DNA of 27,015 nt from Nanoarchaeales archaeon (GTDB lineage: Archaea > Nanobdellota > Nanobdellia > Woesearchaeales > UBA583): assembly GCA_013215525.1 (NCBI GenBank), contig JABSQY010000007.1, forward strand, positions 17,158 to 44,172. The letters are read 5' to 3'. The notes below the pieces were generated by a model that was not told the DNA's origin, ran no database searches, and saw only the letters and a list, made by a program, of their open reading frames with translations. This document shows positions 16,946 through 24,160 of this stretch, piece by piece. The position numbers were made by a program, and so were the translations under genes. Numbering within the stretch: the stretch's first letter is position 1; each line of letters begins with the position of its first letter.

Positions 16946-17698
16946 ATGGATAAACACGAATTAATAAAATCAGTAAGTTGGGTTATAGTTCTTTTCTTTT
17001 TTATAAGTTCTATTTTCGGAGCAGTTGAAGTTTTCTCAAAATATAATACTCATTTAACAATTAATAGTGATAATACTATTGAAATTAATAAATCTTTAAG
17101 TTTAAAAAATGTATATGATGTTGGAATTGTTCCGGGTCAAATCGAATTTAAAATTGGAAAAGGTACTGAGGGAAGTATTGCAAATATTGAGATAATTGAA
17201 GTTATGGCAGTTGATAGATTTGGAACAGAAATTAAAACTCAAATACGACAAACAAAAGATTTTTCAGTAATTATATTAGATATTTATTATCCTTTATTAC
17301 CTGGATTTGAATATAACTTTGAGTTATATTACAAGTTATCATATAAACCGGGAGGAATTTTCTTTAAAAGTTTACAAATTCCTTTACGTGAATCAACAAT
17401 CCCTATCGAAAATGGATTATTTACAGTAACATTACCAGATAACTATTATTTCACATATATATTTACTGAAGATACAAAAGCAGAACTTGATGGGAATTCA
17501 GCAACTTGGATAATTAAAGATAACAATCCAAAATCTATAGCATTTGAGTATTCATATATTCCTTTAAAGGTTGGTAATTTTAAAGGAAGTTATGTATTTT
17601 GGATTTTAATCAATTTATGTATAATTATTTTTTTAGTATATGAAGTTAGACGAGAAATTAAAAGAATTAGAATAGAAGATAAAGATTATGAAGGTTAG
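16946..17698 (+). CDS. Exported single-pass membrane protein, function unknown
   Basis: 250 residues: N-terminal signal (VIVLFFFISSIFGA, about 14-27), an outside domain of about 185 residues that looks beta-rich, one membrane segment (VFWILINLCIIIFLVYEV, about 214-231) and a short basic cytoplasmic tail (RREIKRIR). I recognise no family. It lies 32 nt after the preceding exported protein and its last 11 nt overlap the next gene, so the three are probably cotranscribed and may form one envelope complex. No separate TATA box is evident. Confidence 0.7.
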   Translation: MDKHELIKSVSWVIVLFFFISSIFGAVEVFSKYNTHLTINSDNTIEINKSLSLKNVYDVGIVPGQIEFKIGKGTEGSIANIEIIEVMAVDRFGTEIKTQIRQTKDFSVIILDIYYPLLPGFEYNFELYYKLSYKPGGIFFKSLQIPLRESTIPIENGLFTVTLPDNYYFTYIFTEDTKAELDGNSATWIIKDNNPKSIAFEYSYIPLKVGNFKGSYVFWILINLCIIIFLVYEVRREIKRIRIEDKDYEG

Positions 17699-19352
17699 TA
17701 CAATGCAATTAATTTATTCCTTGAAAAATTTATTTAAAATATTTTTTTTTATTTTTTTTTTATCTATTTTAACAACTTCCATATATTCCATTAAACCATT
17801 AATTACAATTGATGAAAAAATTGAAATTAATTATTTAGATTCATATGATAAAGTATCAATTCAAGTTCAAGGAGTTTTAAAAATTACAAATCCTTCATTA
17901 ATTGATACAATTTATGAAATTAGTATTCCTATAAAATTAGATTCATTAATAGGATTTTCTAAACAAGACAGATTTGAAGGTAATTTTAGTTTTGATTATA
18001 ATAAAATTAAGGCTCAATTACTAAAACCAAATCAGTCGATTTCAGTCGGATATACATTTTATGGGATTGTAAATTATGATATAGCTAAAAATACAACTTC
18101 AAAAAATATTTCTTTTTTAGAGTATTATTCATCTGATTTTATTTTATTATCAAATATTGTAATTAATTTACAAAAAGCGACACGTGGAAATAATCTAATT
18201 AACGGTAGTAAGTATGAATATCAAACAACTTTTGAAAATACGTCTAGACGTATAGTATCAACAAATGTACAAAATCCTACTGGTTTTGATTTAGATTTAA
18301 GAGAATTAAAAATTTACAAAACTCATAGTGCAAATCCAATGTATGGTGGTGGAGATTTAATTAAAACATTTAAAGATATTTTATTTCTTCCTTATGGACA
18401 AAAAACTTTAGATGTTGTAGATTATGAATCTGATGATTATTCTGTGTATTGGGTTTCTTCAAAACTTGTAATTTTAAATACTATAATTACAACTTTAGAT
18501 TTTAATACAAGATTTACAAAAAACCCATCAAGTAGAGGTTCAACTAGTGGTGGTGGAAGTACATACTTTCCAAAAGATACATCAAACTTATTAATTAAAA
18601 AAACAGCAGACAAAACTTTACTTAGTTCTGGAGAAGAATTTACAGTAACTGTACGAATAATTAATTTAGGATTTGGAACTTTAGACAATATAACTTTATT
18701 TGATGAAATTCCAGCAAATCATATAATTTCTGATGTTTCAAAAGGAGTACGAATCGAAGGAGAAAATAACTTAATCTTTGATATTAAACAAATTGAGGGT
18801 TATGGGGAATATGTTGTAACTTATACTTTAGTAAATAAAAATGATTTAAAGGGAGTTACATATCTGCAACCCGCATCAATTACACACGAAGAGAAAACAT
18901 ATTACTCTGATGGGATTTTAATAATTTCAGAATTATTACCTGATAAAAAAGTATATATTCAAAAGAAAATTGAATTAGTTTCAGATGAATTTTCAAGAGT
19001 AACTATTACTGTTAAAAATCTTGGAACAAATATTTTACAAGATTTATTACTCTCAGACATTATGGACAATAATGCAATCATAAAAGAAATTTCAAAAGTA
19101 TTTGATGAACGTGGAGTTTGGACAATTTCATCATTAGGGCCTGGGGAAGAATGGGAAGTTACTTATTTGATTGAAAGAAACTCGCAAATCGACACATTAC
19201 CAAATATTTTCGGAGTTGATTCTGATGATGTATTTGGAACTTTAATATTTTCTGAAGAAGTAATTACTATATTTCAAGAAGCGCCAAAAACAATTGAAAA
19301 AGTTGGAATGATTGTAGCTGTTGGTCTTTTAGTATTTTATCTCCTATTTTGA
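17688..19352 (+). CDS. Exported membrane-anchored protein with DUF11-like repeats
   Basis: 554 residues. A signal segment (about 13-33, very rich in Phe/Ile/Leu) is followed by a beta-rich region, then a Gly/Ser-rich linker (SSRGSTSGGGSTYFPKDTSN, near 282). Two DUF11-type Ig-like repeats follow: about 299-395, starting LLIKKTADKTLLSSGEEFTV with DNITLFDEIP inside, and about 418-500, with GTNILQDLLLSDIM. A C-terminal membrane helix (KVGMIVAVGLLVFYLLF) ends the protein. DUF11 repeats are structural modules in archaeal and bacterial surface proteins. Start choice is ATG 17688 (overlap of 11 nt) or ATG 17703; both keep the signal peptide. It is the last gene of the surface operon and converges on the CCA-transferase-like gene. 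Confidence 0.75.
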   Translation: MKVSTMQLIYSLKNLFKIFFFIFFLSILTTSIYSIKPLITIDEKIEINYLDSYDKVSIQVQGVLKITNPSLIDTIYEISIPIKLDSLIGFSKQDRFEGNFSFDYNKIKAQLLKPNQSISVGYTFYGIVNYDIAKNTTSKNISFLEYYSSDFILLSNIVINLQKATRGNNLINGSKYEYQTTFENTSRRIVSTNVQNPTGFDLDLRELKIYKTHSANPMYGGGDLIKTFKDILFLPYGQKTLDVVDYESDDYSVYWVSSKLVILNTIITTLDFNTRFTKNPSSRGSTSGGGSTYFPKDTSNLLIKKTADKTLLSSGEEFTVTVRIINLGFGTLDNITLFDEIPANHIISDVSKGVRIEGENNLIFDIKQIEGYGEYVVTYTLVNKNDLKGVTYLQPASITHEEKTYYSDGILIISELLPDKKVYIQKKIELVSDEFSRVTITVKNLGTNILQDLLLSDIMDNNAIIKEISKVFDERGVWTISSLGPGEEWEVTYLIERNSQIDTLPNIFGVDSDDVFGTLIFSEEVITIFQEAPKTIEKVGMIVAVGLLVFYLLF

Positions 19353-19430
19353 TACATTGTGTCAAAAAATATTTAAAAATTTCTTAAATTTTTATTTTCT
19401 ATTTTGAGATATTAGATTATAATGGTTTTT

Positions 19431-20441
19431 TTATTTATACATTTGTTTTATTTTCTTATTATTATATTTTAAAAGATTTTTTTTTAATTCAATAATTCGC
19501 ATTTCAGATATATCTTCTAATGTAGCAAATGCTAAGTGTTTAGAATCTAAACTTTCTACGCAATAGACATCATAATTAACTTTTGTTGTATCAAGAACTT
19601 GATTTAATGAATCATTTAATTTTAATCGAACATTTCCAACATCATTATTAACAATTTCAAATCTCAAATTTTGTCTTCCTTGATTTAGCATATTCCAGAC
19701 ATGAACATCTGGTATTTGTTGTGATAAATCCATATTTTTATTACTTAAATTATTTAATGTAATGATTCTCCTCCTATTACCTTGTGATATTCTACTAACT
19801 AAATCTTTTCCTTCATAATGTTTAACATCTAAATCTACACTATTTTCAAAGCCTTGAGTTAATGCATTAAAACTATCTTTGAAACTTCCATATTTTAAAA
19901 TTAATTGTTCAATTAATATTCCTTTGATTGCTTTATTAAATCCACCATATATTCCAAAACGTTGTGAAAATAATTTAAATCCTCTAATTTGTTCTAATTC
20001 ATCTTTTGTAAACTGTTCACAATTTTTAGAATAAATTATTGGATGATTTTGATTTACAAAATTATCTTCAACAATTCCTAAACTTATGTGTAATCCATTT
20101 CTCATATAATTTAGAATTTGATTATTGCAAGTTTCTTTAAATCCATATTGAAGATTTAACTTTTTTTGTATTTTTTTCAATTCAGATTCATCTAACTTAT
20201 CTTTAACAACTAATTTATAATCTAAATCTATTGGATTATAGTTTGAATTTATTCCATTATTAATATATGTATTTCTTGAAGTTGAACCAGTTGAGATTAA
20301 TTCATATGAAATGCCAGCTGAATCTAATATTCCAGTTAATTCATTATCTACTTTTCTTGAGATTTTTGAAACTATTGGTGCTAATTCAGAAAATATTATA
20401 TTACTCTCCATAATAAATTTATTACTAATGGCTTCTATCAT
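19431..20441 (-). CDS. Divergent class I CCA-transferase-like nucleotidyltransferase
   Basis: 336 residues, shorter than typical archaeal CCA-adding enzymes (about 440). The N-terminal nucleotidyltransferase signature is STGSTSRNTYI (50-60), followed by the metal-binding pair in PIDLDYKLVV (Asp72, Asp74). The stretch IRGFKLFSQRFGIYGG to ILKYGSF (152-186) matches the archaeal class I CCA pattern (LK.F.K..GvYGa ... ELL...YGSF). The third catalytic carboxylate, usually an Asp in an hVdvVP-like strand, is not obvious: the matching place reads LHISLGIV. It may finish tRNA 3' ends or be a specialised relative. It is divergent from thioredoxin, with a TATA box (ATTATAAAC on the minus strand, 20462-20470) 20 nt before the ATG. 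Confidence 0.7.
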   Translation of the reverse strand: MIEAISNKFIMESNIIFSELAPIVSKISRKVDNELTGILDSAGISYELISTGSTSRNTYINNGINSNYNPIDLDYKLVVKDKLDESELKKIQKKLNLQYGFKETCNNQILNYMRNGLHISLGIVEDNFVNQNHPIIYSKNCEQFTKDELEQIRGFKLFSQRFGIYGGFNKAIKGILIEQLILKYGSFKDSFNALTQGFENSVDLDVKHYEGKDLVSRISQGNRRRIITLNNLSNKNMDLSQQIPDVHVWNMLNQGRQNLRFEIVNNDVGNVRLKLNDSLNQVLDTTKVNYDVYCVESLDSKHLAFATLEDISEMRIIELKKNLLKYNNKKIKQMYK

Positions 20442-20461
20442 ATGTATTATAGATTTATTCA

Positions 20462-20470
20462 GTTTATAAT
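20462..20470 (-). promoter_or_regulatory. TATA box of the CCA-transferase-like gene
   Basis: On the minus strand ATTATAAAC ends 20 nt before the ATG at 20441, matching the leaderless pattern of the window. Confidence 0.55.
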
Positions 20471-20534
20471 GCTTACGAATTAGTATTTTTTTAAGGTGTG
20501 AAAAATCAACAACTTTTCTCGAACATAAATAATA

Positions 20535-20543
20535 TTTATAAAT
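20535..20543 (+). promoter_or_regulatory. TATA box of the thioredoxin gene
   Basis: TTTATAAAT, the strongest box form in the window, ends 20 nt before the ATG at 20564; a leaderless transcript is expected. Confidence 0.65.
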
Positions 20544-20563
20544 GATTTAGTTATACTATAATT

Positions 20564-20935
20564 ATGGTAAAAGAAATTAAAACTATTGAAGAATTTAAAG
20601 ATATCACATCCTCACAAGGATTAGTAATTATTGACTACTGGGCATCTTGGTGTATGCCTTGTAAAATGTTTGCAAAAGTTTTAGAAAAATTTGCTGAAAA
20701 TGAAGATTACTCTGATGTAACTTTTGTAAAAGTAAATGTTGAAGAAGCTGAGGACTTAGCAGGTTCTGAAGGTGTACGTAGTCTACCTACTATCAGAGCG
20801 TACAAAGCAGGTTCAAAAGTAGCTGAGCAAATCGGTTTAATGGACAAAGAAGCATTCAAAACTTTCATTGAATCAAACAGACCAGCGCATGCAGCAAATG
20901 ATTCTTCTTTTGAAGATGAAAAAAAAGCAGCTTAA
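20564..20935 (+). CDS. Thioredoxin
   Basis: 123 residues, a single thioredoxin fold. The active site is WASWCMPCK with Cys30 and Cys33 (CMPC instead of the common CGPC), and the cis-proline loop is RSLPTIRAYKAG. It reduces disulfides in cytosolic proteins. The CxxC middle residues tune redox potential, so Met in place of Gly may shift its preference. The C-terminal 15 or so residues (AHAANDSSFEDEKKAA) are an acidic, low-complexity extension. It has its own leaderless promoter and is followed by two hairpins, so it is probably transcribed alone. Confidence 0.9.
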   Translation: MVKEIKTIEEFKDITSSQGLVIIDYWASWCMPCKMFAKVLEKFAENEDYSDVTFVKVNVEEAEDLAGSEGVRSLPTIRAYKAGSKVAEQIGLMDKEAFKTFIESNRPAHAANDSSFEDEKKAA

Positions 20936-20940
20936 TTTTT

Positions 20941-20990
20941 GAAATTTAAATTTCAAATTTATTTTTATAAGATATTAATTATTATCTTAT
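20941..20990 (+). terminator. Two hairpins after thioredoxin
   Basis: A perfect 14-nt palindrome (20941-20954) is followed by a hairpin with 8-bp arms, ATAAGATA 20967-20974 and TATCTTAT 20983-20990, and T-rich sequence between them. Position right after the thioredoxin stop supports a transcript end. Confidence 0.5.
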
Positions 20991-21037
20991 TTCTATATAT
21001 AACAAACACTTAAAAAACAAATTCTATAAATTTTACT

Positions 21038-21724
21038 ATGTATAAAGTAGTTGGTATCGATGAAGCAGGTAAGGGGCCTGTGTTAGGTTCTATGTTTATT
21101 GGATTTTCAATAATTACATTAGCAAACGGCCTTAAAGATTTAAATGAGTATCAGGATCATTTAAAAGATATGGGAGTAAAAGATTCAAAACTATTAACTC
21201 CAAAAAAAAGAAATGAATTATATCATCTATTAAAAGATGAAATGTCTTTACAATATGTTCAATTAACTCCTGCAATAATTGATGCAAACTTTTTTTCAGG
21301 TGGAAAACTAAATGATTTAGAAATGCGAGGGATGGCGAAACTTTTGAACGATTTAAAGCCTGATTTAGTGATTGTGGACGCACTAACTGCAAGACCGGAC
21401 AAGTTTGGTGAGCAACTAAAAAAAATGCTTGATTTTGACTGTAAAATCATCTCAGAAAATAAAGCAGATGTAAAGTATACAATTGTAGGTGCTGCATCAA
21501 TTTGCGCAAAAGAATTAAGAGAACAAGAAATAGGAGAAATTAAAAAAAATATTGGTATGAATTGTGGTTCAGGATATCCAGCTGACCCAAACACAAAAAA
21601 ATTCTTAGAAGAAAATTGGGATAGCAAAGAATTTAGTTTCATTTTCCGTAAATCATGGAAAACATACACAAACATGGAAGACAAACACAAACCTAAACAA
21701 AAAACTTTAAAAGATTTTCAATAA
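21038..21724 (+). CDS. rnhB: Ribonuclease HII with C-terminal PIP-like motif
   Basis: 228 residues. It removes RNA from RNA-DNA hybrids, such as primers and misincorporated ribonucleotides. The signature GIDEAGKGPVLG gives Asp8 and Glu9; Asp114 (VIVDALTARPD) and the Asp of ENKADVKYTIVGAASICAK complete the usual acidic set. The protein ends in QKTLKDFQ, which fits the PCNA-binding PIP-box pattern (QxxLxxF) often found at the end of archaeal replication proteins, so it is likely recruited to the sliding clamp. A TATA-like run at 20994-21002 leaves a short leader of roughly 10 nt. It converges on the isoprenyl synthase gene across a double-hairpin element. Confidence 0.95.
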   Translation: MYKVVGIDEAGKGPVLGSMFIGFSIITLANGLKDLNEYQDHLKDMGVKDSKLLTPKKRNELYHLLKDEMSLQYVQLTPAIIDANFFSGGKLNDLEMRGMAKLLNDLKPDLVIVDALTARPDKFGEQLKKMLDFDCKIISENKADVKYTIVGAASICAKELREQEIGEIKKNIGMNCGSGYPADPNTKKFLEENWDSKEFSFIFRKSWKTYTNMEDKHKPKQKTLKDFQ

Positions 21725-21752
21725 TTTAATTTATCTTTTATAAAATATGGAA

Positions 21753-21810
21753 CTTTGTGTAAGCGAAGTCTCACAAAGGCTTAGAAATTCTCTTCAATAA
21801 ATTTCTTGAG
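21753..21810. repeat. Double-hairpin element, copy 1
   Basis: Hairpin one: CTTTGTG 21753-21759 with CACAAAG 21772-21778. Hairpin two follows at once: AGAAATT 21783-21789 with AATTTCT 21800-21806, flanked by GCTT and TGAG. The same order and flanking words (CACAAAGGCTTAG, CTTGA) occur at 25965-26011. It lies between the converging RNase HII and isoprenyl synthase genes, so a two-way terminator is possible here. Confidence 0.65.
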
Positions 21811-21891
21811 ACAAACACAAAAAACCTCAACCAACACTTAACGATTTCAAATAATCATTAAAATAAATAAATATTTAATTTTTTTCAATAA

Positions 21892-22923
21892 TTATTTACT
21901 TAAGTTTCGTAAATATTTATTTGACCTTATAATTGAAGTTAGAGTTGAAATCATATCTCTAGTTTCAGATTTATCATAATTATTCTTAATATAACTCTTG
22001 GTATTATTATGTAACTTTCTTATAATCTTTCTAGATTTTTTAAAACTATTTGAAGTTATAATTGCATTTTTAGCATTATTTTTTTCTTCATCCGTAGAGT
22101 TCCATCCATTTTTAATTACTGTATTTAACACTTTCACTTCATTTTTATTTCCATACTTTAATCCAAAGTATATTGGTAAACTTAATCTTCCATTCATTAA
22201 ATCTGCCATTTGGTCTTTATATGTTTTTAATGAAACATCATTATTATCAAATAAAGTAAAATCTCCTAAATCATTACTTATATGAAGTCCTGTGCCTAAA
22301 AGTTTTCCAAATTCAAATGCTTTTTCAGCTTTTTTTTTATTCCCATTTACCATGAAAGCGCCAATATAACAACTAAATCCATACAGTTCCCCACTTTGTA
22401 AAGTGCTTTTTTTAATATAGAAATCAATATATTCATCATCACTTTCAAATTGATTAATTATATCAACTGTAAGTTCTAAGTCTATTTTTTGTCCTTTATA
22501 ACATGCGACATTACACTTATTTAATAATTGTTTTACTATATTTTCTAATGATGGTTTTAATCCAATTTTTGAAATCATAATATCATTAAATTCTCTTAAT
22601 AATCCAGAATTTAAAGTTATATCTTCTATTGAATATTTTTTCTCTCTAACTCCACTTTTATTATCAAATATCCAATTATCTAAATACATATTTAAATTAC
22701 TAATCTCTGAAATAGAATTTGTTTCAGATATATTTTTATAACCTCCATTTATGTCATAAAATAGTTGTGTAAGGAATGGTCTCATTTTAGTAATTCCTAC
22801 ACGTTTATCAAATATTGGTTGTAATTCAGTCAAATTATATAATTTTAAACTTTCAGATATGTTAACATCAACTGCATCAGAAACTATTTTTTCATAAGGT
22901 ATATAATAATCTTTATTTGTCAT
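21892..22923 (-). CDS. Isoprenyl diphosphate synthase family protein with altered Asp-rich motifs
   Basis: 343 residues from the ATG at 22923 (a GTG at 22944 would add seven). The trans-prenyltransferase fold is recognisable: TKMRPFL (residues 45-51, in place of GKRxRP), the first aspartate-rich region as LDNWIFDNK (DNxxFD instead of DDxxD), KKSTLQSGELYG, and the second region GTGLHISNDLGDF (NDxxD instead of DDxxD). These enzymes build C15-C20 or longer chains for archaeal ether lipids using Mg2+ held by the Asp clusters. Both clusters have one Asp changed to Asn, so activity may be modified or lost. A lipid role is inferred from the family. It is divergent from the Lrp-type gene. Confidence 0.75.
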   Translation of the reverse strand: MTNKDYYIPYEKIVSDAVDVNISESLKLYNLTELQPIFDKRVGITKMRPFLTQLFYDINGGYKNISETNSISEISNLNMYLDNWIFDNKSGVREKKYSIEDITLNSGLLREFNDIMISKIGLKPSLENIVKQLLNKCNVACYKGQKIDLELTVDIINQFESDDEYIDFYIKKSTLQSGELYGFSCYIGAFMVNGNKKKAEKAFEFGKLLGTGLHISNDLGDFTLFDNNDVSLKTYKDQMADLMNGRLSLPIYFGLKYGNKNEVKVLNTVIKNGWNSTDEEKNNAKNAIITSNSFKKSRKIIRKLHNNTKSYIKNNYDKSETRDMISTLTSIIRSNKYLRNLSK

Positions 22924-22987
22924 TATTACTTCACAATTCGCCACACATTATCAAACTTTCAATCTAAAATCGATTCAAAACGCAAAG

Positions 22988-22996
22988 TTTATAAAT
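22988..22996 (+). promoter_or_regulatory. TATA box deciding the start of the Lrp-type gene
   Basis: TTTATAAAT ends 22 nt before the ATG at 23019. The upstream in-frame ATG at 22995 overlaps the box itself and so cannot be in the mRNA from this promoter. Confidence 0.7.
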
Positions 22997-23018
22997 GATT
23001 ATTGCCAATCATATAATT

Positions 23019-23972
23019 ATGATAGAATTAGACTTAAAAGATAGAAAAATTTTATTTGAATTAGATAGAAATTCAAGACAAACTAATTCAACTATTGCAA
23101 AATTAGTTAATCTAAACAAAACAACAGTTAATTATAAAATAAATAGATTAATTGATGAAGGTATAATTAGTAACTTCTACACTGTAATTGATAATTCAAA
23201 ATTAGGTTTAATAAATTTTAGAGTTTATTTTAAATTTTTAAATACAGATAATGAAAAAGAAACTGAAATTTTAAATTGGTTAATTAGTAATAACTTAGTT
23301 AGTGTAGTTGGGAAAATTGAAAATATTTATGATGTATCCTTAATTATTTCAGTAAAAACAATTTTAGATTTTAATTTATTTTTATTTGAATTTAAAAAAA
23401 AATTCAGAACATATTTTTGGAAAGAAAAAATAGATATTATTTCAAAAATATATCATTTTAAAAGAACTTATTTATTAGATAAAAAAACTAATACTCACTT
23501 TGAATTTGAAGTTATTGGAGAAAACAATCAAATAACTTATGATAAAATTGATTACAAAATCTTACAACTATTATCGGATAATGCGAGAATTTCTACTGTG
23601 GAAATATCAAATAAACTTAAATTACCTGTAAGAACAACTGCATATAGAATTAAACAACTTGAAAAAAAGAAAGTTATAGTTGGATATAGAGCAAATATTA
23701 ATCTAAATAAAATTAATTTTGAATATTATAAAATTAATTTAAAATTAGATAATTTTCAAAATTTTGATAAACTCTTTTCATTTGCAAAATCAAATCCTAA
23801 TATTATATATATTGATAATACAATTGGAGACATAGATTTTGAAATTGATATTGAAATTGAAAATAAAACTAAATTATATGACTTATTAGGTGAAATTAAA
23901 AAAATAATTAAAATTAGAGATTATGAAGTATTCACATATGAAAAATATTTAAAACTTAAATTAATTCCTTAA
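23019..23972 (+). CDS. Two-unit AsnC/Lrp-type transcription regulator
   Basis: 317 residues with two AsnC-type winged-helix units in one chain. Unit 1 begins ELDLKDRKILFELDRNSRQT and continues with STIAKLVNLNKTTVNYKINRL; unit 2 (about 175 onward) begins DKIDYKILQLLSDNARISTV and continues with EISNKLKLPVRTTAYRIKQL. Each is followed by a beta-alpha region in the place of the Lrp ligand-binding domain. Common Lrp proteins have one unit of about 150 residues, so this is an internal duplication that may act as a built-in dimer. Its targets are unknown; the divergent isoprenyl synthase gene is a possible one. The start at 23019 is set by the TATA box. A structured intergenic region follows. Confidence 0.85.
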   Translation: MIELDLKDRKILFELDRNSRQTNSTIAKLVNLNKTTVNYKINRLIDEGIISNFYTVIDNSKLGLINFRVYFKFLNTDNEKETEILNWLISNNLVSVVGKIENIYDVSLIISVKTILDFNLFLFEFKKKFRTYFWKEKIDIISKIYHFKRTYLLDKKTNTHFEFEVIGENNQITYDKIDYKILQLLSDNARISTVEISNKLKLPVRTTAYRIKQLEKKKVIVGYRANINLNKINFEYYKINLKLDNFQNFDKLFSFAKSNPNIIYIDNTIGDIDFEIDIEIENKTKLYDLLGEIKKIIKIRDYEVFTYEKYLKLKLIP

Positions 23973-24007
23973 ATAAATAAATTAAAACAAAAAAGCAGAT
24001 ATACACG

Positions 24008-24153
24008 TGAAGCTAAATTCGCTTCAATTTTAACTTCGTTTTCAGATTTTGTCAATAGTGCTTATTTTTTGTGGGCATTCGACTAAGGTCTACGCTTGCG
24101 TGCCCTCAAAAAATATGTGCTAGTGGCATAATGTGGAAACTTGTGAAAGCAAG
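24008..24153 (+). ncRNA. Structured G+C-richer intergenic region, possible noncoding RNA or two-way terminator
   Basis: Three hairpins in series. One: TGAAGC 24008-24013 with GCTTCA 24021-24026. Two: a long helix 24057-24071 with 24107-24121 (14 of 15 positions pair, counting G-U), then GGGCA/TGCCC, enclosing two small hairpins (GAC-TAAG-GTC and ACG-CTTG-CGT) as a three-way junction. Three: CTTGT 24140-24144 with GCAAG 24149-24153, closed by a GAAA tetraloop when read on the plus strand. No open frame is present. It lies between the converging Lrp-type and DP1 genes, so it could be only a two-way terminator, but the junction and the GNRA loop suggest a folded RNA. No known family is recognised. 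Confidence 0.5.
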
Positions 24154-24160
24154 ATAAAAT

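Noticed and set aside
21259..21690. Long open frame on the minus strand opposite RNase HII
   Set aside because: It is a shadow of the clear RNase HII gene and has no family features.
24072..24106. Possible tRNA or tRNA fragment
   Set aside because: Two small inner hairpins in a long stem do not give a cloverleaf, and no T-loop or anticodon arm of the right size is present.
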